Of a stretch of DNA of 64,000 nt, positions 1 through 17,060 are shown piece by piece. This DNA is from Trichoplax sp. H2 (Eukaryota > Placozoa > Uniplacotomia > Trichoplacea). The notes beneath the pieces were generated by a model that was not told the DNA's origin, ran no database searches, and saw only the letters and a program-made list of their open reading frames with translations. Made by a program: the position numbers and the translations under genes. The stretch spans positions 248,001 through 312,000 of the forward strand of contig NOWV01000010.1 of NCBI GenBank assembly GCA_003344405.1, read 5' to 3'. Positions within the stretch are counted from its first letter, which is position 1. Every line of letters begins with the position of its first letter.

Positions 1-240
1 AGATACTTGAGTGTAATACTAACAAAGCTCTACAGTACAGTAACTATTCTCTACTGAACAGTGTCCGGCGCAAAAATTGCACATACGGATTTTGAATTTG
101 ATGACGTAACGGCGGCCTTCAGCCATAAACCTTGGACAGGGAGGATGGACGACTGTACTATACTGTACTCATGGTTTACAGTACTGTACTGTACAGTACG
201 TATCGTGGACTGTGAGTACTGTACACTGTACAGTTTCAAG
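1..240. repeat. Cluster of self-complementary TGTACAGTAC repeats
   Basis: Short runs of the decamer TGTACAGTAC and its fragments (TACTGTAC, GTACAGTACTGTAC) recur between about 35 and 235. The unit is its own reverse complement after a shift, so either strand can fold into hairpins. Open reading frames here, rich in VQYST-like peptides, follow from the repeat and are not genes. Similar clusters occur in other spacers of this window. Confidence 0.8.
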
Positions 241-659
241 ATATTAATAAGAGCACTTCGTTACTATGGCAATATGCCATGATCAATGTTTTTAACTGTA
301 ACTTCAACTCAAAATATTCCATCAATCTTGGAATAAATCTATCCATCATCTGGCCTATCAGACGGTGCTTATATCAGTAAATTAGTAAATTTATAAACCA
401 CAATAGTAGCCTACGATCTTGCACTTTCAACAAACAAATCTCTTCTATCGTTATATTGGACTAGAACTACTGTCATTGGCAATATTATTCAACTTAGACA
501 GGTATTTCGCTGTAGAGCTCGCACTAGATTAAATGCGGTAGTAATATCCTACTTACTACTAATCAAACGTACACGAATTACTATATTAGAGATAATAACT
601 TTTATGCTACAGTTTAACGTTCATTAAAATAAAATTAATTATTATACAAATATTTATAA

Positions 660-3679
<3,020 letters not shown>

Positions 3680-6215
3680 TTCATATATGACATTAACATT
3701 AGATATATTTAAAATTCTAAAATTTTAGCCTTAAAATATGCATCGAGGTGAATGGCCTTTCAATCAAACTCAGTTATACCCTGTCATGTTATTAAATTCA
3801 TGTTAGCTTTTTTTGTAAATATTTTTACTATCATGATCTACTGCTCTAAAACTGGTAATATATTACTTATGATAGTATAGTTATATAATAAAATCGTCAT
3901 TCAATCTAGAAACAGTCGCTTATTTTAAGTAACTAGCAAGTGACATGTAAACACTTGCATTAGATGGTCTATATCTATTTATGGTAGGAATGCTAGCAGA
4001 GTTTATTTCACTATCATCTGCTAGCTACGTTTGTTCGTATTGAGACTTAGTCGAAATGTACACGTTTAGTAACTTATTATTTGTTATTTCATGAAGCCAA
4101 AGTATTTAAGAAATGTTTTTGAATAGCAGGAGGTTGTAGATTAATAAGAAAGGCTTATTAAGTCTCGCTGTAAACTTACGATAATTAGTTTGACTATAAT
4201 ATCCGATAATATATGGCATTGTTTAAATTTTTACGGAAGTTTTTATTGTACAGTAGCATTAAACACAGTATGAACGTAAGATTTTCATATATCCTTATTT
4301 TTACTTGCCCCTCTAGCATAGTAATCCGTAATTGATAGGACATTATTTGCAAGTACTCATAAATATTTGGAGTAGGATATTTTAAATATTTTGCATTCTC
4401 GGAAAGGCAACGCTACCATTTTGTTATAGCGGAGATGCATAAAAATTAATTAAATCTTTATATTCGTAGTACTCCTATTTGGTTGAAGTCAAATCCATGA
4501 TTCTAGATGCTGCACAGTACGCTAATTTATCGTTCTGTTTGTTAAAATTAATCGAACTGTATTTTGTACTTTATTATATTCAGGCATATGCTCATTTTCG
4601 GCATTAAACGTGAATACTAACCTAAATTGTTAATACTTAAAATGATCTATGGCGTTAGTCAAGAACTTCTAGAAGTCCCGTATTGACCTGGATACTATTA
4701 TGAACGATATCGTAATGAATCGCAGTACACAAAAGCAGAATCGATTGCGATAATTCTTTATTAGATTTTGTCTCGATATATGAGCGCAAAAAGCGCGGTA
4801 AATAAGATTAAAAAGTATAGCATGTCGTGATTATTATCTCAAATGGTCAATACCATCAACAAAGCTGATTATCAATTGATATGTGTTCATATAAATTTCT
4901 ATAATTGATTAAACGAAGGATTTATGTACAGTAGCAATTTAGCATTATTGACTACCTTTGATACGTACAATATGAGTACAGCAATATAAGTATTACGAAT
5001 TGCAATGGTCTATAAAGTAAGACCAAGTTGTCTTTATATCGACATATATACATATATATATATGTATGCACGTTGTAAATAGAAAAAATTGGAAATTATT
5101 GTTAAAATTTTATAACATGCTGAAGATTACATCGTTATTGATTTAAATATTCTAATAAATAGCGAAAATCACAGTGATTGTCATTTATAATATTTCAGAC
5201 GTCTATAATTTCATCAGTGCATTTTATACTGTCTTTCATTGATACATTACAACAATCATTTAGAGCAAGATCATGAAACGTTAAGTTATCAAACGTATTC
5301 TTATAATTATGGAAGTAAGACAAAATATGACTATGAAATCGTGTCATTAGCTACTAACAGAATTAATTTCGTTATCTATTTTTATTAGCAGCTACTTGAG
5401 CATTTTTAAAATATTTCTTGGCGGCAGTCGAGTTTTTTGCTTTCTTCAAACCTATGAAGAAAATTTCAAAACAATCTAATTCTTTAGATCGCTAAAATAA
5501 TACCAACAAAATAGATATTTTACGGATTATAAAAACTATGGCAAGAGATTAATAACTCCGTAAGCAATGCCATTTATAGAAAGTTAATAACTAAATAAGC
5601 AACTTGTTAAATTACTGACCGATACTAAACAGGTTATGATACTGATTGAAATGAACTAAGAGAGTTAATATCCGCAGCCACAAACTGCTTGCTAATTGAT
5701 ATGATATCATGTAAGCAGATTATGTTGCTGATAGAGAATTAATTAAAATAGTTATCATAAAGACAATATATACTGCATTATGCTTCCTAGATATAGATTA
5801 TGTGGTTTCTAAAAACGATTTATACGGGTGTAGTTTATTCTTATATCCCATTTTCCGGTAGAGTAATCGTATTTAGTACATTTATAAAAATAACAAGGAC
5901 TACATCAACATTAATGTTACTGAGAATTATCAGTATGAAAATATGCTATGGCTAACAAATATCAGAAATTACCTTGAAATATGTACCCTTGAGTATCTGA
6001 CTGGATAGACGCATTATTTCTGGTATCAAGAAATCTGCAGCAATCATCGTAAAGTTAGAAATTACGATTACAATATTAAATTTTTCGACTGCTGGTATGA
6101 TAGATCCCGTTAAAGCTATCATTCAGATGCGTATTTGAATCTTTATACCTTATCTTACTGGTAATTGCTTTAATATATATATATATGTTTATATTTATAA
6201 AAGGTATCCCTATAC
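3680..6215. other. Intergenic spacer, no gene recognised
   Basis: AT-rich sequence between the convergent ends of ARMH1 and the LRR gene. I see no conserved peptide, no paired splice sites around an open frame and no long open frame on either strand. It should hold the 3' untranslated regions and poly(A) signals of both neighbours. A short TATATACATATATATATATGTATGC tract lies near 5043-5068. Confidence 0.6.
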
Positions 6216-9200
6216 TTACGCGATTTTAGTTACAGATATGGAAAGCTCTGCTCTGGGCGATGGACTTCTTGAAGAGCGATTTGATAGTCTACTCGGCGAT
6301 TTTTTTTCCAAACGATTCGATGTATAAATTGGCGAACTTTGAGCTCGTCGATGAGAGCGAGGGTCCTTAATAGTATTATGGTTTTCAATTGGCCGGTGAA
6401 GATTTATTTCCATCGAAGGTAATGCAGGTGAATTTGGCCTTTGCTGGCAAGAAGTATTAGAAGTAAACGGTGCAACAACTGTGCTGCTATGCGCTGGAGC
6501 ACTTTGTATTCGTTGTTCACGTTCATGAATATAGCTGGTTACTACTGCATTCTGACCAGGGGTGATGTTTTCATCTATATTCTTGTTCCTCTCTAAGTAA
6601 ATCAGAGTAAATTGGGAAGTATCTATTGATTCATTGCAATACTGCATCTCATAACTTATTATTAGCAAAAGATTTTTAATTTCATTTTTGATCCCTCATG
6701 ACTTAGTACAAAGCCACATTAACAAATAAACTTGGGAAGTAATGCATTTGCTAATCACTTGCTAGTAAATATGATTAGTGTTTCTGTCAGGTTGTCTATT
6801 TCATATAAGGACTAGTTATGAGAATTAAAATGTATACCAACTTTGTTTTGATAATATTTTTCTATTTAAATGTCAATGTAGGGTTTTGTTTATTTCATTC
6901 TCATAGATTATTCAGTATATTAATATGATAGCTAAAGTAGCTACTGTATGATATACGAGTTTTTAGTACTTTTTTAGACGCAAATTTTAAATATTGTATT
7001 TAAACAGGCAACGCTAGACTACAAAGTAAATTAACTTTAAATTCCATGTAGAAAGATAGACTTTGAAGCTACTTCTATCCAATTTCTGAAATAGCAACGT
7101 TGACGCTATAGAAATGACTGACTGCCGCCAAGCCGTTACTTCATATATACGCGGAAAAGATTATATTTAATGTTAATAAGGTCTTTGCATTTTTGCTAAC
7201 GGAGAGAAACGTTGTCAGTCTTGAAGCTTATAGACATAGTTGATTCCTATTTAGTTTTAATTTGTGGTTAAAACGGAAAGACTTCAATGTTAATAATACG
7301 AATACTTCCATTCGGAACCAACAAAGTGTTATTTTGTCTTAGAAATATACTTTACTATGCACTATTTAGCTTTAATTTAATGTCAGTATATATAAGAGAC
7401 TTGGAAGCATAAATGTTTACGGTTCAATTTTAATCTGAGGTATACGTGAAATATAAAGCTAATACAAGTAAAGTGCTAGAAGTAACACTAAGAAAGTGAA
7501 AATCTGTCAAAAGTCAAGTTTATATGATTGATTACAACATAGTTTTAATTTAAAATCTATGTAGAAAGATAGAAGCTAGCATCAATGGAATACTTTCATT
7601 TAATGCTCACAAAGTTGAATTTTGTCCTATAAAAACGTAGGATATGTGGTAACTTACCCTATACAGTAGTAATCTAATATCTGTATAGGCACTTACACTA
7701 ATAAACTTTTCAATTGTCATCGTTCAAGTCAGTAAAATAATTATTATAATTGATTATTACCATTTGCATTACTGTTTGGTTCAAATACTAAGTCAGTACC
7801 GAAGAATAATGAATCTATGACTAGTAAGATATTTCTGCAACATTTATACTAATAAAACGCCACTTTATCGATGCTTGAGCTTAGAAGAAACGTCATTTAC
7901 TACCATTTAGCTTTAATTTAATTTCTATTTAGTGAATTATAAAATTGATGTTTGTAAGATTTTACTTCGTCATCAACTAAGCCTGAAAGCATAACGGATT
8001 ACCTTTCAGTTGATTTTAAAGTGTAAGTTGAAGGATTATAAAGTTAATATTAAGAAAATGATTCTGTTAATATTAACAAACTGGCAAACTGTTCAAAGCC
8101 AATTTGAGAAATATAATTTGTTATCATACCATCTCGAGATTTTTTTATTGCAGTTTTAGGTCTGGGCCTATTGTAAACATTCAATATTGAGCCAATACCA
8201 TTTCCTCGAGAATCTGATGAAAGGTCTTTACTCCAGGACGCATTTTCGCTCGAAATAACAACGGAATCACTTTTAATCTTTTTGCTATCCGATAGCTGTC
8301 CTATTTCTTCGCTATCTCGGGTCAACAATGTATCATGAATTGCGCTGGCTATACATTCATCAATGATACCGGCACTGATGATTTTTGCTTCTAAATAATC
8401 ACACAACGTTAAGAGAAAGATAAGATTAGATTAATATTGAAGATGTTACCATTTCGGCCAAATAAGATTATGGCAAGACAAAAGATTCATGGGCTTTGTA
8501 GAAAATTAAACGCAATCCAACCTTTATGAAATTGGTCTTGGCCCTCATTCTTATCTTCACGCGGTTGGGACCCATGGTCATTCTTAATCTTTGTAAATAA
8601 TTGTTGTTTTTCAGTATCGGTATCATTTTTATTTTCTTCTTTTTCTTCTCGAGGAATATCAATGAATTTTAAGGATCCTTTGTGCTGCTTTTCAATTGAT
8701 TCATAAAAATTTTCTTCTTCCTGATCCATTAATTTACCTTCTTCTAAATTATGCAACCGGTCGTAAACCTGATAGGGTATTAATATAAAGCTATTACAAT
8801 CTCACTTTCTTATAGCTTAAACCGATCATTATCTAAAATTGACTACTATCATTCACCGTGGGCATATTAATGACCATTCTCATTCCTGTCGATATAGATA
8901 CTGCATTTGTTTCATTATCTTCAGTAGGAATATCTGGACAAGTTAAAATCGATCATATTATACCTCGTATCTTATCGTTTAAAAGTGAATTCAAATGCTT
9001 TCCAAGAGTAAACATGCTCGTAGCTATTATATGTTGGCATTGGCGCAGAATAGTTGTGCGGTGTTCTACGCGTATATCATTTTGGCTTAACAAAGTTAAA
9101 ATTATTTGATTAAAGATTCAGCCATACATCGGCATTTTTAACTGCTAATAATTTAGATGAGCTGATAAAAAGGATTTTCTAAATATAATTATAGTTCAGT

Positions 9201-12200
9201 TATGAATCTTATGGCACTGTAAAAATGAGTAAAAATCAGTTTGAGGTACTAGAATATTTTACGCTCTTCCCCATCTTCGCATACACAATAACTTACGCTT
9301 TGATTCAATTTCGCTTTCGCTCCGAAAGTCCACTCTGAATAGAAAATTAATCATTTTATTACTATATGGCACACTTTGGCATGATATCTCGTTATAAAGG
9401 TCTTACAAAATTATCATAAATATATTGTACAGTTAATAAGCAAATATAATTTAGTTTATCTCAATAAATAGGTTAGCTTTATAACATCCGTCCGCACTAC
9501 TGTACTTACGAATCGGATCGAATGTGAACCCAATAGCCTAATGGATTCCATCGAATTGAGCTTAACGTTATATAGCTGTATTTATTGATAGGAGAGGTTG
9601 ATGCCAGTGAATTTGGTTCTAAGTAATCATGAAGAAAGACTATATTATTGTTTATTCAGTTTTAACAATTACTTTAAATCTTGTAACTAAATCAGTTATA
9701 TAAAACCTGGTATTTTTATAGATATATAAACTGAACATGTATTGCCATTATCGTTATTTAATATCTTACTATCATTATTTTCCATTGTTAATGAAAATTT
9801 GGCCTCATACTTATAATATAAGTTTATTTATTGAGTGCCAATTTTCAAAATTATCAGAATCTCTTACGATATTGATCGAACACTTAAAATTATATGATGA
9901 TTTGGACTTTAGTAGCGTATCGGTAGTGTATTTTCTATATTTCAACCTTTTTCTCAAGCTTCTTACTATATTACTAATTTAAATAAATGACATTGATAAA
10001 ATATCTATAGTACTTACTTCTGCTTGCATTGATAGCAATTAAGGCTAAATTGTCTGATGGAAGACTTATTATCCTTGCAATATACTATGAAATGAAATTA
10101 AGAATACTATCAGCTGTCTTCCATTCTTCGAAACCTTAAAACTAGCAAATATATCCGGCATTCTAATTATTATATTCCCCACAGGTATATCTTCAAAATT
10201 ATTTGAAAATTCAATAAACTAAAGCAGCTAAGGCGTTAAAATATTAACTTATGAACAGAAACCGAGTTTTTAAGCTATTTTACCTGTTTGTCAACGATAA
10301 TTGGATCACCTACAGCTGTTAATGCAATAAAATTATTGGAATTATAGGCAAAACGGGCTGATCTTCTTATTTAATCAAAAGCTTAATCAACTACTTGAAA
10401 TACTAAAGTATACCAAAAAACCTTACTTGCTTCCTTTTGTACATGCTTTACATTGGACTTCTGGCCCTTAGCTGATTTACTACGCAATAGCTTAGCTCTG
10501 TTGATACTAGATAGAAGAATGAGAGGGGAACATGTTATTCTTAATTCATTATGTTCCATGTAGTGATAAAATACGTAACTTTATTGTATCTATCATAATG
10601 TTAGTTTGCTATCTAAGTATTGTATATATAGCATTAGAATGATTTCAATTAAAAATGCACTAAAATTATTAGATATTTCTTACAATTTGGGATTAAGAGC
10701 AGGAGAAGAATGAGGTCGTGGTAGGGTTTTAGTTTCCTTTTCCTAAAGTTTCGGAATGCGAGCATTAGTAACTTAATAATTCTAAAATTAATCTATATAA
10801 TCTTTACCATAACATCTCTGCTACGTCGAAAATTATCGAACCATGAAATAGTATTAACATCTGTCAAAATTAATATAATAGGATTAGCAACATAAAACCA
10901 ATGTATTAAAGTTTTCTTATCTTAACTCCATAATAATATATTCAAATTTAATGTGATAGTGTTACCATTTTTTCGCATGTATCAAAGTAAATTCGTTGAG
11001 ATTAGAGAATATACATATATATATTTAGCGCTTAAGACTTTCTTGTATTAGTCTACACAGCAGTACTGTACACTTGAAATTGTTACTAGAATCTTATCGT
11101 TTATCATTTTGGTCCATATTTGTCATTTGGTAGTTTTCTATTGGACAGTATAACCAAAGCTAGTAGTTAATTCGCTATTTACCACTTTGAACTTCGGACC
11201 GTGAGGATATGTTTGCTAGTAAAGTTTCAGCCAAGACACGGCAAGCAACTTTAACACCAGCCTGCAATATAGTAGATATTTATAAAGCGGTCAAGATATT
11301 CACCGAATTGAATATTAATAAATATCGGACTGTAAAGGTTACACTGATAGAGAGAAAAGATATGTTTATGCTATGAAGTTTAGTATTATAAGTAATAACT
11401 AGCTTTCATCTGTTGTAAGTGTGTATTACCTGATATCCATCTGTGTTTGCTATGGCATTAAACATAAGTTTTGGAATATTATAATTTCCGGTTGCAGCAG
11501 ATATCATAGCTTCAACACCTTGTTTAATTCAGTAGTAATAAAATATTTACTTAAAAATGTACTGTTGATTATAACAGATAAATAGCTAAATCATCAATAA
11601 CTTTACTCCATCGACATCAGTTTATAAAGCTAATCCTCCTATGTTACGTACCAGGTTCACTCAAGTAACTACATAAAATTTCTGCACTTGGATAAATCAT
11701 GAGTATAATTTTTTGCGCCATTAGTCGATAGTGAGGTTGAAAGCTAACATAAAAAATTGATAAAGGTTTCATTCATTCATTACATCTAAAATAAACTGCA
11801 ACAAAGAATTAGAATAAAACGGCCAATTATCATGTAAACGAAATACTCGGTCTACCTTGTATGGGTTTGGCGAAGTTTTCTAATTCGACTATGTTTAAAA
11901 AACGAACAAAATTAGTTGCAAGAAGTTTATGTCATTAAAATAGTAAATTATATTACTAATCAATTTTATCGATACATTAGATTTAAGTAATTGTAACTAT
12001 GCCATAGATCTGGAATTGATTTTCCGCTAAACTTAAGATTCATTTAATCATATAATAAATTAATACAGTTAAGCTATGTGCAAATATGGCTTATCGACTT
12101 ACTACTTGTAGCTTTCTTTCGACATTGTGGATTTTTTATAAATTTCGCCAATTAGATTATATAAGCAAATGAAAAGGTGTTGATTCAAGTGATTGTCCTG

Positions 12201-15200
12201 AAAAAATTATCTGACATTGATTATAATTGGCAAGGTAATCGAAGTGAAGCAATGCTAGGATTCTAATTAGTCTTTATTATGCTGGACTGCAGACATAAAA
12301 AATACCAAAACAAGTGATCTGTTTTGTTCAAAATTTAAATAAGCTTTATCTAAATTCTCTCTGCTAAGTTATATAGGATTGCTTAAGTTAGACATTACAT
12401 ATTCGAGCTTGGAGTTCATTTAAAATGTTAATTTAAACTTTGGTTTTCCTTAAACTAAAATCGTACTAAAACTTGTGTATTTAAAGTGAAACAATTATAA
12501 TATCTATCATTTGGTACTAATATTATCAACTCTTCTGACTAAGTATAAGATTTTTTGGACTAAAACCATGTCTACAACGCACTAATAATTATACCGTTAT
12601 AATCTAGTGAAAACTCTAGATGGGGAATTTAACAACCAATCACGTATCATGATTATAGTACATACAGTAAATGATTAAACATACCTCATTGCTTTCCAGG
12701 TCAATTTGGACGGCTCCAAAGATTACTGATATTAACTGGTTGATTAGATCCGATGATAGATGAAAAAATTTTATAACTTCTATGGATCTATAATAACAGT
12801 AAGAACATAACATAATGCATTCGATTTAATACTATAGAATTGGCCAAGGGTTTTCAAGATTTAATATTTCACAATAGCGTCATTATTTCGGAAAATACAT
12901 TTTCTTATTAACTTACGATGAAGACATACAATAATTACAGATGCAATTTATAGGTTATAATGCTCTAAAAGTATCATCTGTAGAAGGTACTTCATCAATT
13001 TTTATTCCTAAGATATCTTTTCGTTTACTACAACAACGTATTATCTCAAGATACAGAAGTGAACAAGTTTTTTTTACCCAATTTCTAGTAATTTAGTAGC
13101 TTTTAATGTTTCCGTAATAATTTTTGAAGGTAAGTCAAATAGTTGTTTTGCCTGGACGAAGATAGAAAAACATGTCGAAAATCATCAATCTTATCTTGTA
13201 TAATGGACATAAATGTTCAACTGCTGTACTCGTAAATTATTCTAACTAAATTTGATTTTGGACATGAAAATAGTGGTAAATTGAGTCTTTAGAAATAAAA
13301 TAGTTTAACTCACAATAAGTAAAAACAATAGCCTGTGGATAAGTTTTCGATATTGACTTCGATACACTAGTAATTCTTCTACGCCTAATAATTCGTAACG
13401 ATAGTTGCGAAATTTCTTCTCCCTATTATGATTTGATAAATTTAGTAAGTAGCGCAGTGATCGAGATAATAAAGTATGGTATTATTCTCATATAAATATA
13501 TTGTTAGCTAGTCTATTAATTGATGATTATTCTTAGTCAATATTTTATTAATTAAAGGCAAGTTATTATAATTCTACAGTCACATACTTTATTTTTTAAA
13601 TCATATAACTGAAATATTGCCATATAATGGAAGGATATCGAATTGACATACCCTTTATTAGCTTCGGATGCTAGTTTTACTTCTTGTTCAAAGTTATAAG
13701 CTAGATAGATTAGTCTTTTCTCATCGATTTCTAAATTTTAAATTTAAATATAGATGTCAATTGTCATTTGTTATTCAAACTTACAATCGTGTTAGAAATG
13801 ATACACAATAGGCAATGACTAAAAATACTATACCTTGGGTCGGCGTAGCATAGACAGGCATATATTTCATCATATGCATAGCCTAAAGTAGTCGCATATT
13901 TTCAATACGAATATTTTTACTGCTTAACAAATATAGAGCTTAAAGGCACAAAGTAATTTTTATAGAGTAATAACGACTAAAGATTTTACGGTGTGTAAAG
14001 ATTACTGCATAGCGAATTAAATTATGAACTGACAGTAAATATGTCAGTAACCTCATTTATTCTATATTGTAATGGACGTGACGATCTATTAAATACACAT
14101 ATTTCACTCACCTTTGCCCCATAAATACTAGAGTTTGCCATATCTTTTAAATAAGACGGCACAAAGTAATATGTCTGAGCGAATCTTCTCGTCTAAGGTA
14201 TCAATCATGAACGATAAAATGTGACATTCAGTAAATACATCAATATAATGATATACCCTTTCTGTGCATTTATATAAAGCCGTAGCAAAGTTTATGGTGT
14301 TTCTATTGGAATGAAAGGTAAATTGCGAATAGTGGATTTTTTACTTTTAATACTTACATAATGAAGCCAGACTATCAAAATAATTAACTAATTAATTACA
14401 GAAGAATTTATACGCCATTACTACTAGGGGTTAGTTTTAACTAAGAATTGGATAACTAGAGTTTTATGTTAATGCAAGACTTACAGATTTATGGGTTATA
14501 TACCTGTCGCCGCTACCAAAATCTGATATCGTTGCAGCAATTACTTTACGTAGATGTCTTTTAATACTAACTGATACTTTCTATAGGATTTTATTAAGCT
14601 TAACTTTCAGTTTGACTGCATAATTTATGAAATACAATAGAGCTTATTCGTATTACATTGAATTATAATCGGGGAATACCCCATAACATTATCCTTCTAC
14701 TCTGGAAAGTCAATCATGAAGCCTTTTATTACAGTAGCAGTATTAAAACGGCCTAATTTATAGTTAAGATGAATCTAGCAAAATACACTCATACGGGTAG
14801 TCTAGTGGAATTATTACTGTTAAAATATCTAACAGTAATAGCTGAATATACAGTAAAGAATTTAATTTTCTTATTTTAGATTATCTTTTCCTGCTAGTAA
14901 ATTGGGAAATTTAGAAAAATTTTCTAAATGTGTATTCGGTAAGTGCCATAAGAACAATATAATTTATAGCGTGATATCTTACCATTGGTCTTTTGGAGTT
15001 AGCGGTTTTAAAAAAATTTTCAACTCGTTTCCGCTCATAAGCTAGACAAATTAATAAATAGTTGTTAGCGTTTGAAATTATTTGTAATATACTCGTGTAA
15101 TTTTCATTCTAAGACAAGAAGAAATAGGCATAAATAAACAATTACTGATAGCTAGATAATATTCGTCATTTTAGCATTTTAAAATATAAAGCAAGCAATA

Positions 15201-17060
15201 TAATAAATCATTAGCTGAGTAATTATACTAGAACATTAAGTTCAATTATTGAGGCTATTAATAACTATATATTTATATATGTCATATTATAGAGAGACAG
15301 TAGGGGGAGAGATGAAATTTTAATTGTAAAATTTGATAGTTAGTAGACTGAAAAGTATCTCTTCTACTAAGGAGTTGATATGCATATCAAGCGTCAAATT
15401 GAAAATCAGAGTAGGTATGTAATGATCTAAGTTTTCAGAGTGAATTTACATTTGAAAATTCAAAATTATAAATGCTTGTGCTATTGCCAGAGCTTCATGC
15501 TAAAACTTACTTTCTCTATAAATTAGCTTATTGGCACATCTCTGAATATATTTTGTTTGCCATATAAAGAATAACTAGTCAGAGTTATTGTAAGATTTAA
15601 TTATATTATGACAAGGATAGTCTACTAATGTTAATGATATATCAAAAAGATACTAAAATATATGTAGAATTTATAAAGTGAAATATTGATCATATTAGCA
15701 GGCTATTTTATTTCGAGCTATTTGGCTTATTTGCTAAAAAATTTCATTAAGGATCACATCAAATACAATTTTGCAGCTTCAATCATTTCAATTATTTAAT
15801 CTTGCTAGAAAATAGTTATGCATGACAAATAATCAATATTTTACATACATGTCACAAATTTTCCGTCAAGCATCCACATATATGGCAATCCATCAATAAC
15901 TTGTGCACGATCTGAAAGCGGTTAAAGTAGAATATGTAAGAAAGACATTATTTGTGAAGTACTACTGTTTTCCACGCAGTTTAATGTCAGGAAAGCGATG
16001 ATAGTGATTCCAAAGATAAATTAAATGTATTGAATTTTAAAATAAATATCAAGTACTTTATGTGAAGGAAGGATAATTAAAAAATTATGTAGTATCTTTG
16101 TTATCCATAACGGCTAATCCACCACGACTTTGATACTAAGACTAGCAAAATTAGTAATATTTGAAAAGTTATACGTACAATTTGGATCTTTCTCTAATTC
16201 TTTATTGCCATAGAGACATAAATCTAAGATATGTACATTGCGTAAATGCTGCAGATCCGTCCAAGATATATTATTATTGGCCAAGTTAATGGTTCCAAGA
16301 GAGTAAAAACACCCAAAACCTTCTAAGCATCGAATCTAATAGAACGGAATACGATGTTGCTGATGATAAATTACGTTTATAATAGATGCAGATTTTAAAG
16401 GGTGTAAAATCTTTTAATATCCTGTCGATGTCATTGTTGTACAGTATGGTTAAATGAATTAACGATATCGGTAGCTATATGTTAGTAAATCACTTTAAAT
16501 GGACGTTTAAACGAGTTTATTATAGAAATAAATTATTATCAAAGCAACAACATAAAGGAAAACTCCTTACCCTATTGCAACTTAGATCTATTTTCCAAAG
16601 TTCACGACAACGGATAATAGTAGTTAGAATAGCATCAATATCATTTTGGCTGGCAAGGATTGTTTGCAGTTTTGGACAAACAGACAAATTTTCTAGTGAT
16701 ACTGTAACGAATTGTATTGCAAAGAAAGATTAAGCAAGTACGCTATTTTATAGAGTTAAAAACACAATTTTATTGCTATATCTGGGACGTTATCTTAATA
16801 TTGATGAGTCTAAAAAATTTTATAGTTATAGAGCAGTCTCCTCTTACCTAATTGACGATCCGATAGATCGATATATACAGCATCAACTAAACGACAACCA
16901 ACTTGTGATCTTAACAACTGAAAAGGAAGTGAAAAAATTAAAATCATTACAATACACTAAATTGATTTTAGTCGTTAATTCGAAATATTTACTGCTACGC
17001 TTATAATGTTCGTCGAAAATATGTAGCGTAGACATGATTTACCTGTTTGGTAATCTTCAT
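6216..17060 (-). CDS. Large leucine-rich-repeat protein, >25 exons, family not assigned
   Basis: Start ATG at 17058-17060. The exons that join in phase are 17043-17060, 16848-16917, 16571-16701, 16179-16335, 15849-15911, 14983-15041, 14504-14580, 14257-14302, 14112-14192, 13834-13882, 13652-13700, 13314-13422, 13078-13151, 12991-13027, 12939-12964 and 12685-12787. Further exons are clear but not all joined: 11856-11879, 11652-11743, 11430-11518, 11183-11261, 10684-10742, 10427-10497, about 10280-10370, 9510-9537, 9297-9334, 8964-9085, 8522-8768, about 8050-8395 and 6216 to about 6660. Residues ~20-150 are leucine-rich repeats (VYIDLSDRQLVSLENL, LWKIDLSCNR, LGTINLANNNIS) with an LRR cap reading YRAQVIDGLPYMWMLDGKFV. 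The middle is helical (IEVIKFFHLSSDLINQLISV; YRLMAQKIILMIYPSAEILC). The C-terminus is rich in Ser, Arg and Pro (SRLSNRSSRSPSPRAE). I do not recognise the family. The last exons, 8050-8406 or 6216-6668, could belong to a second gene. No enzyme motif is seen; a scaffold role is inference. Confidence 0.7.

Noticed and set aside
1-282. Short open frames rich in VQYST or YCTVRIV peptides across repeat clusters
   Set aside because: They are direct translations of the TGTACAGTAC repeat and recur wherever it occurs.
8858-9109. 83-residue plus-strand open frame
   Set aside because: It is antisense to a better-supported minus-strand exon (8964-9085) of the LRR gene with proper splice sites and phase.
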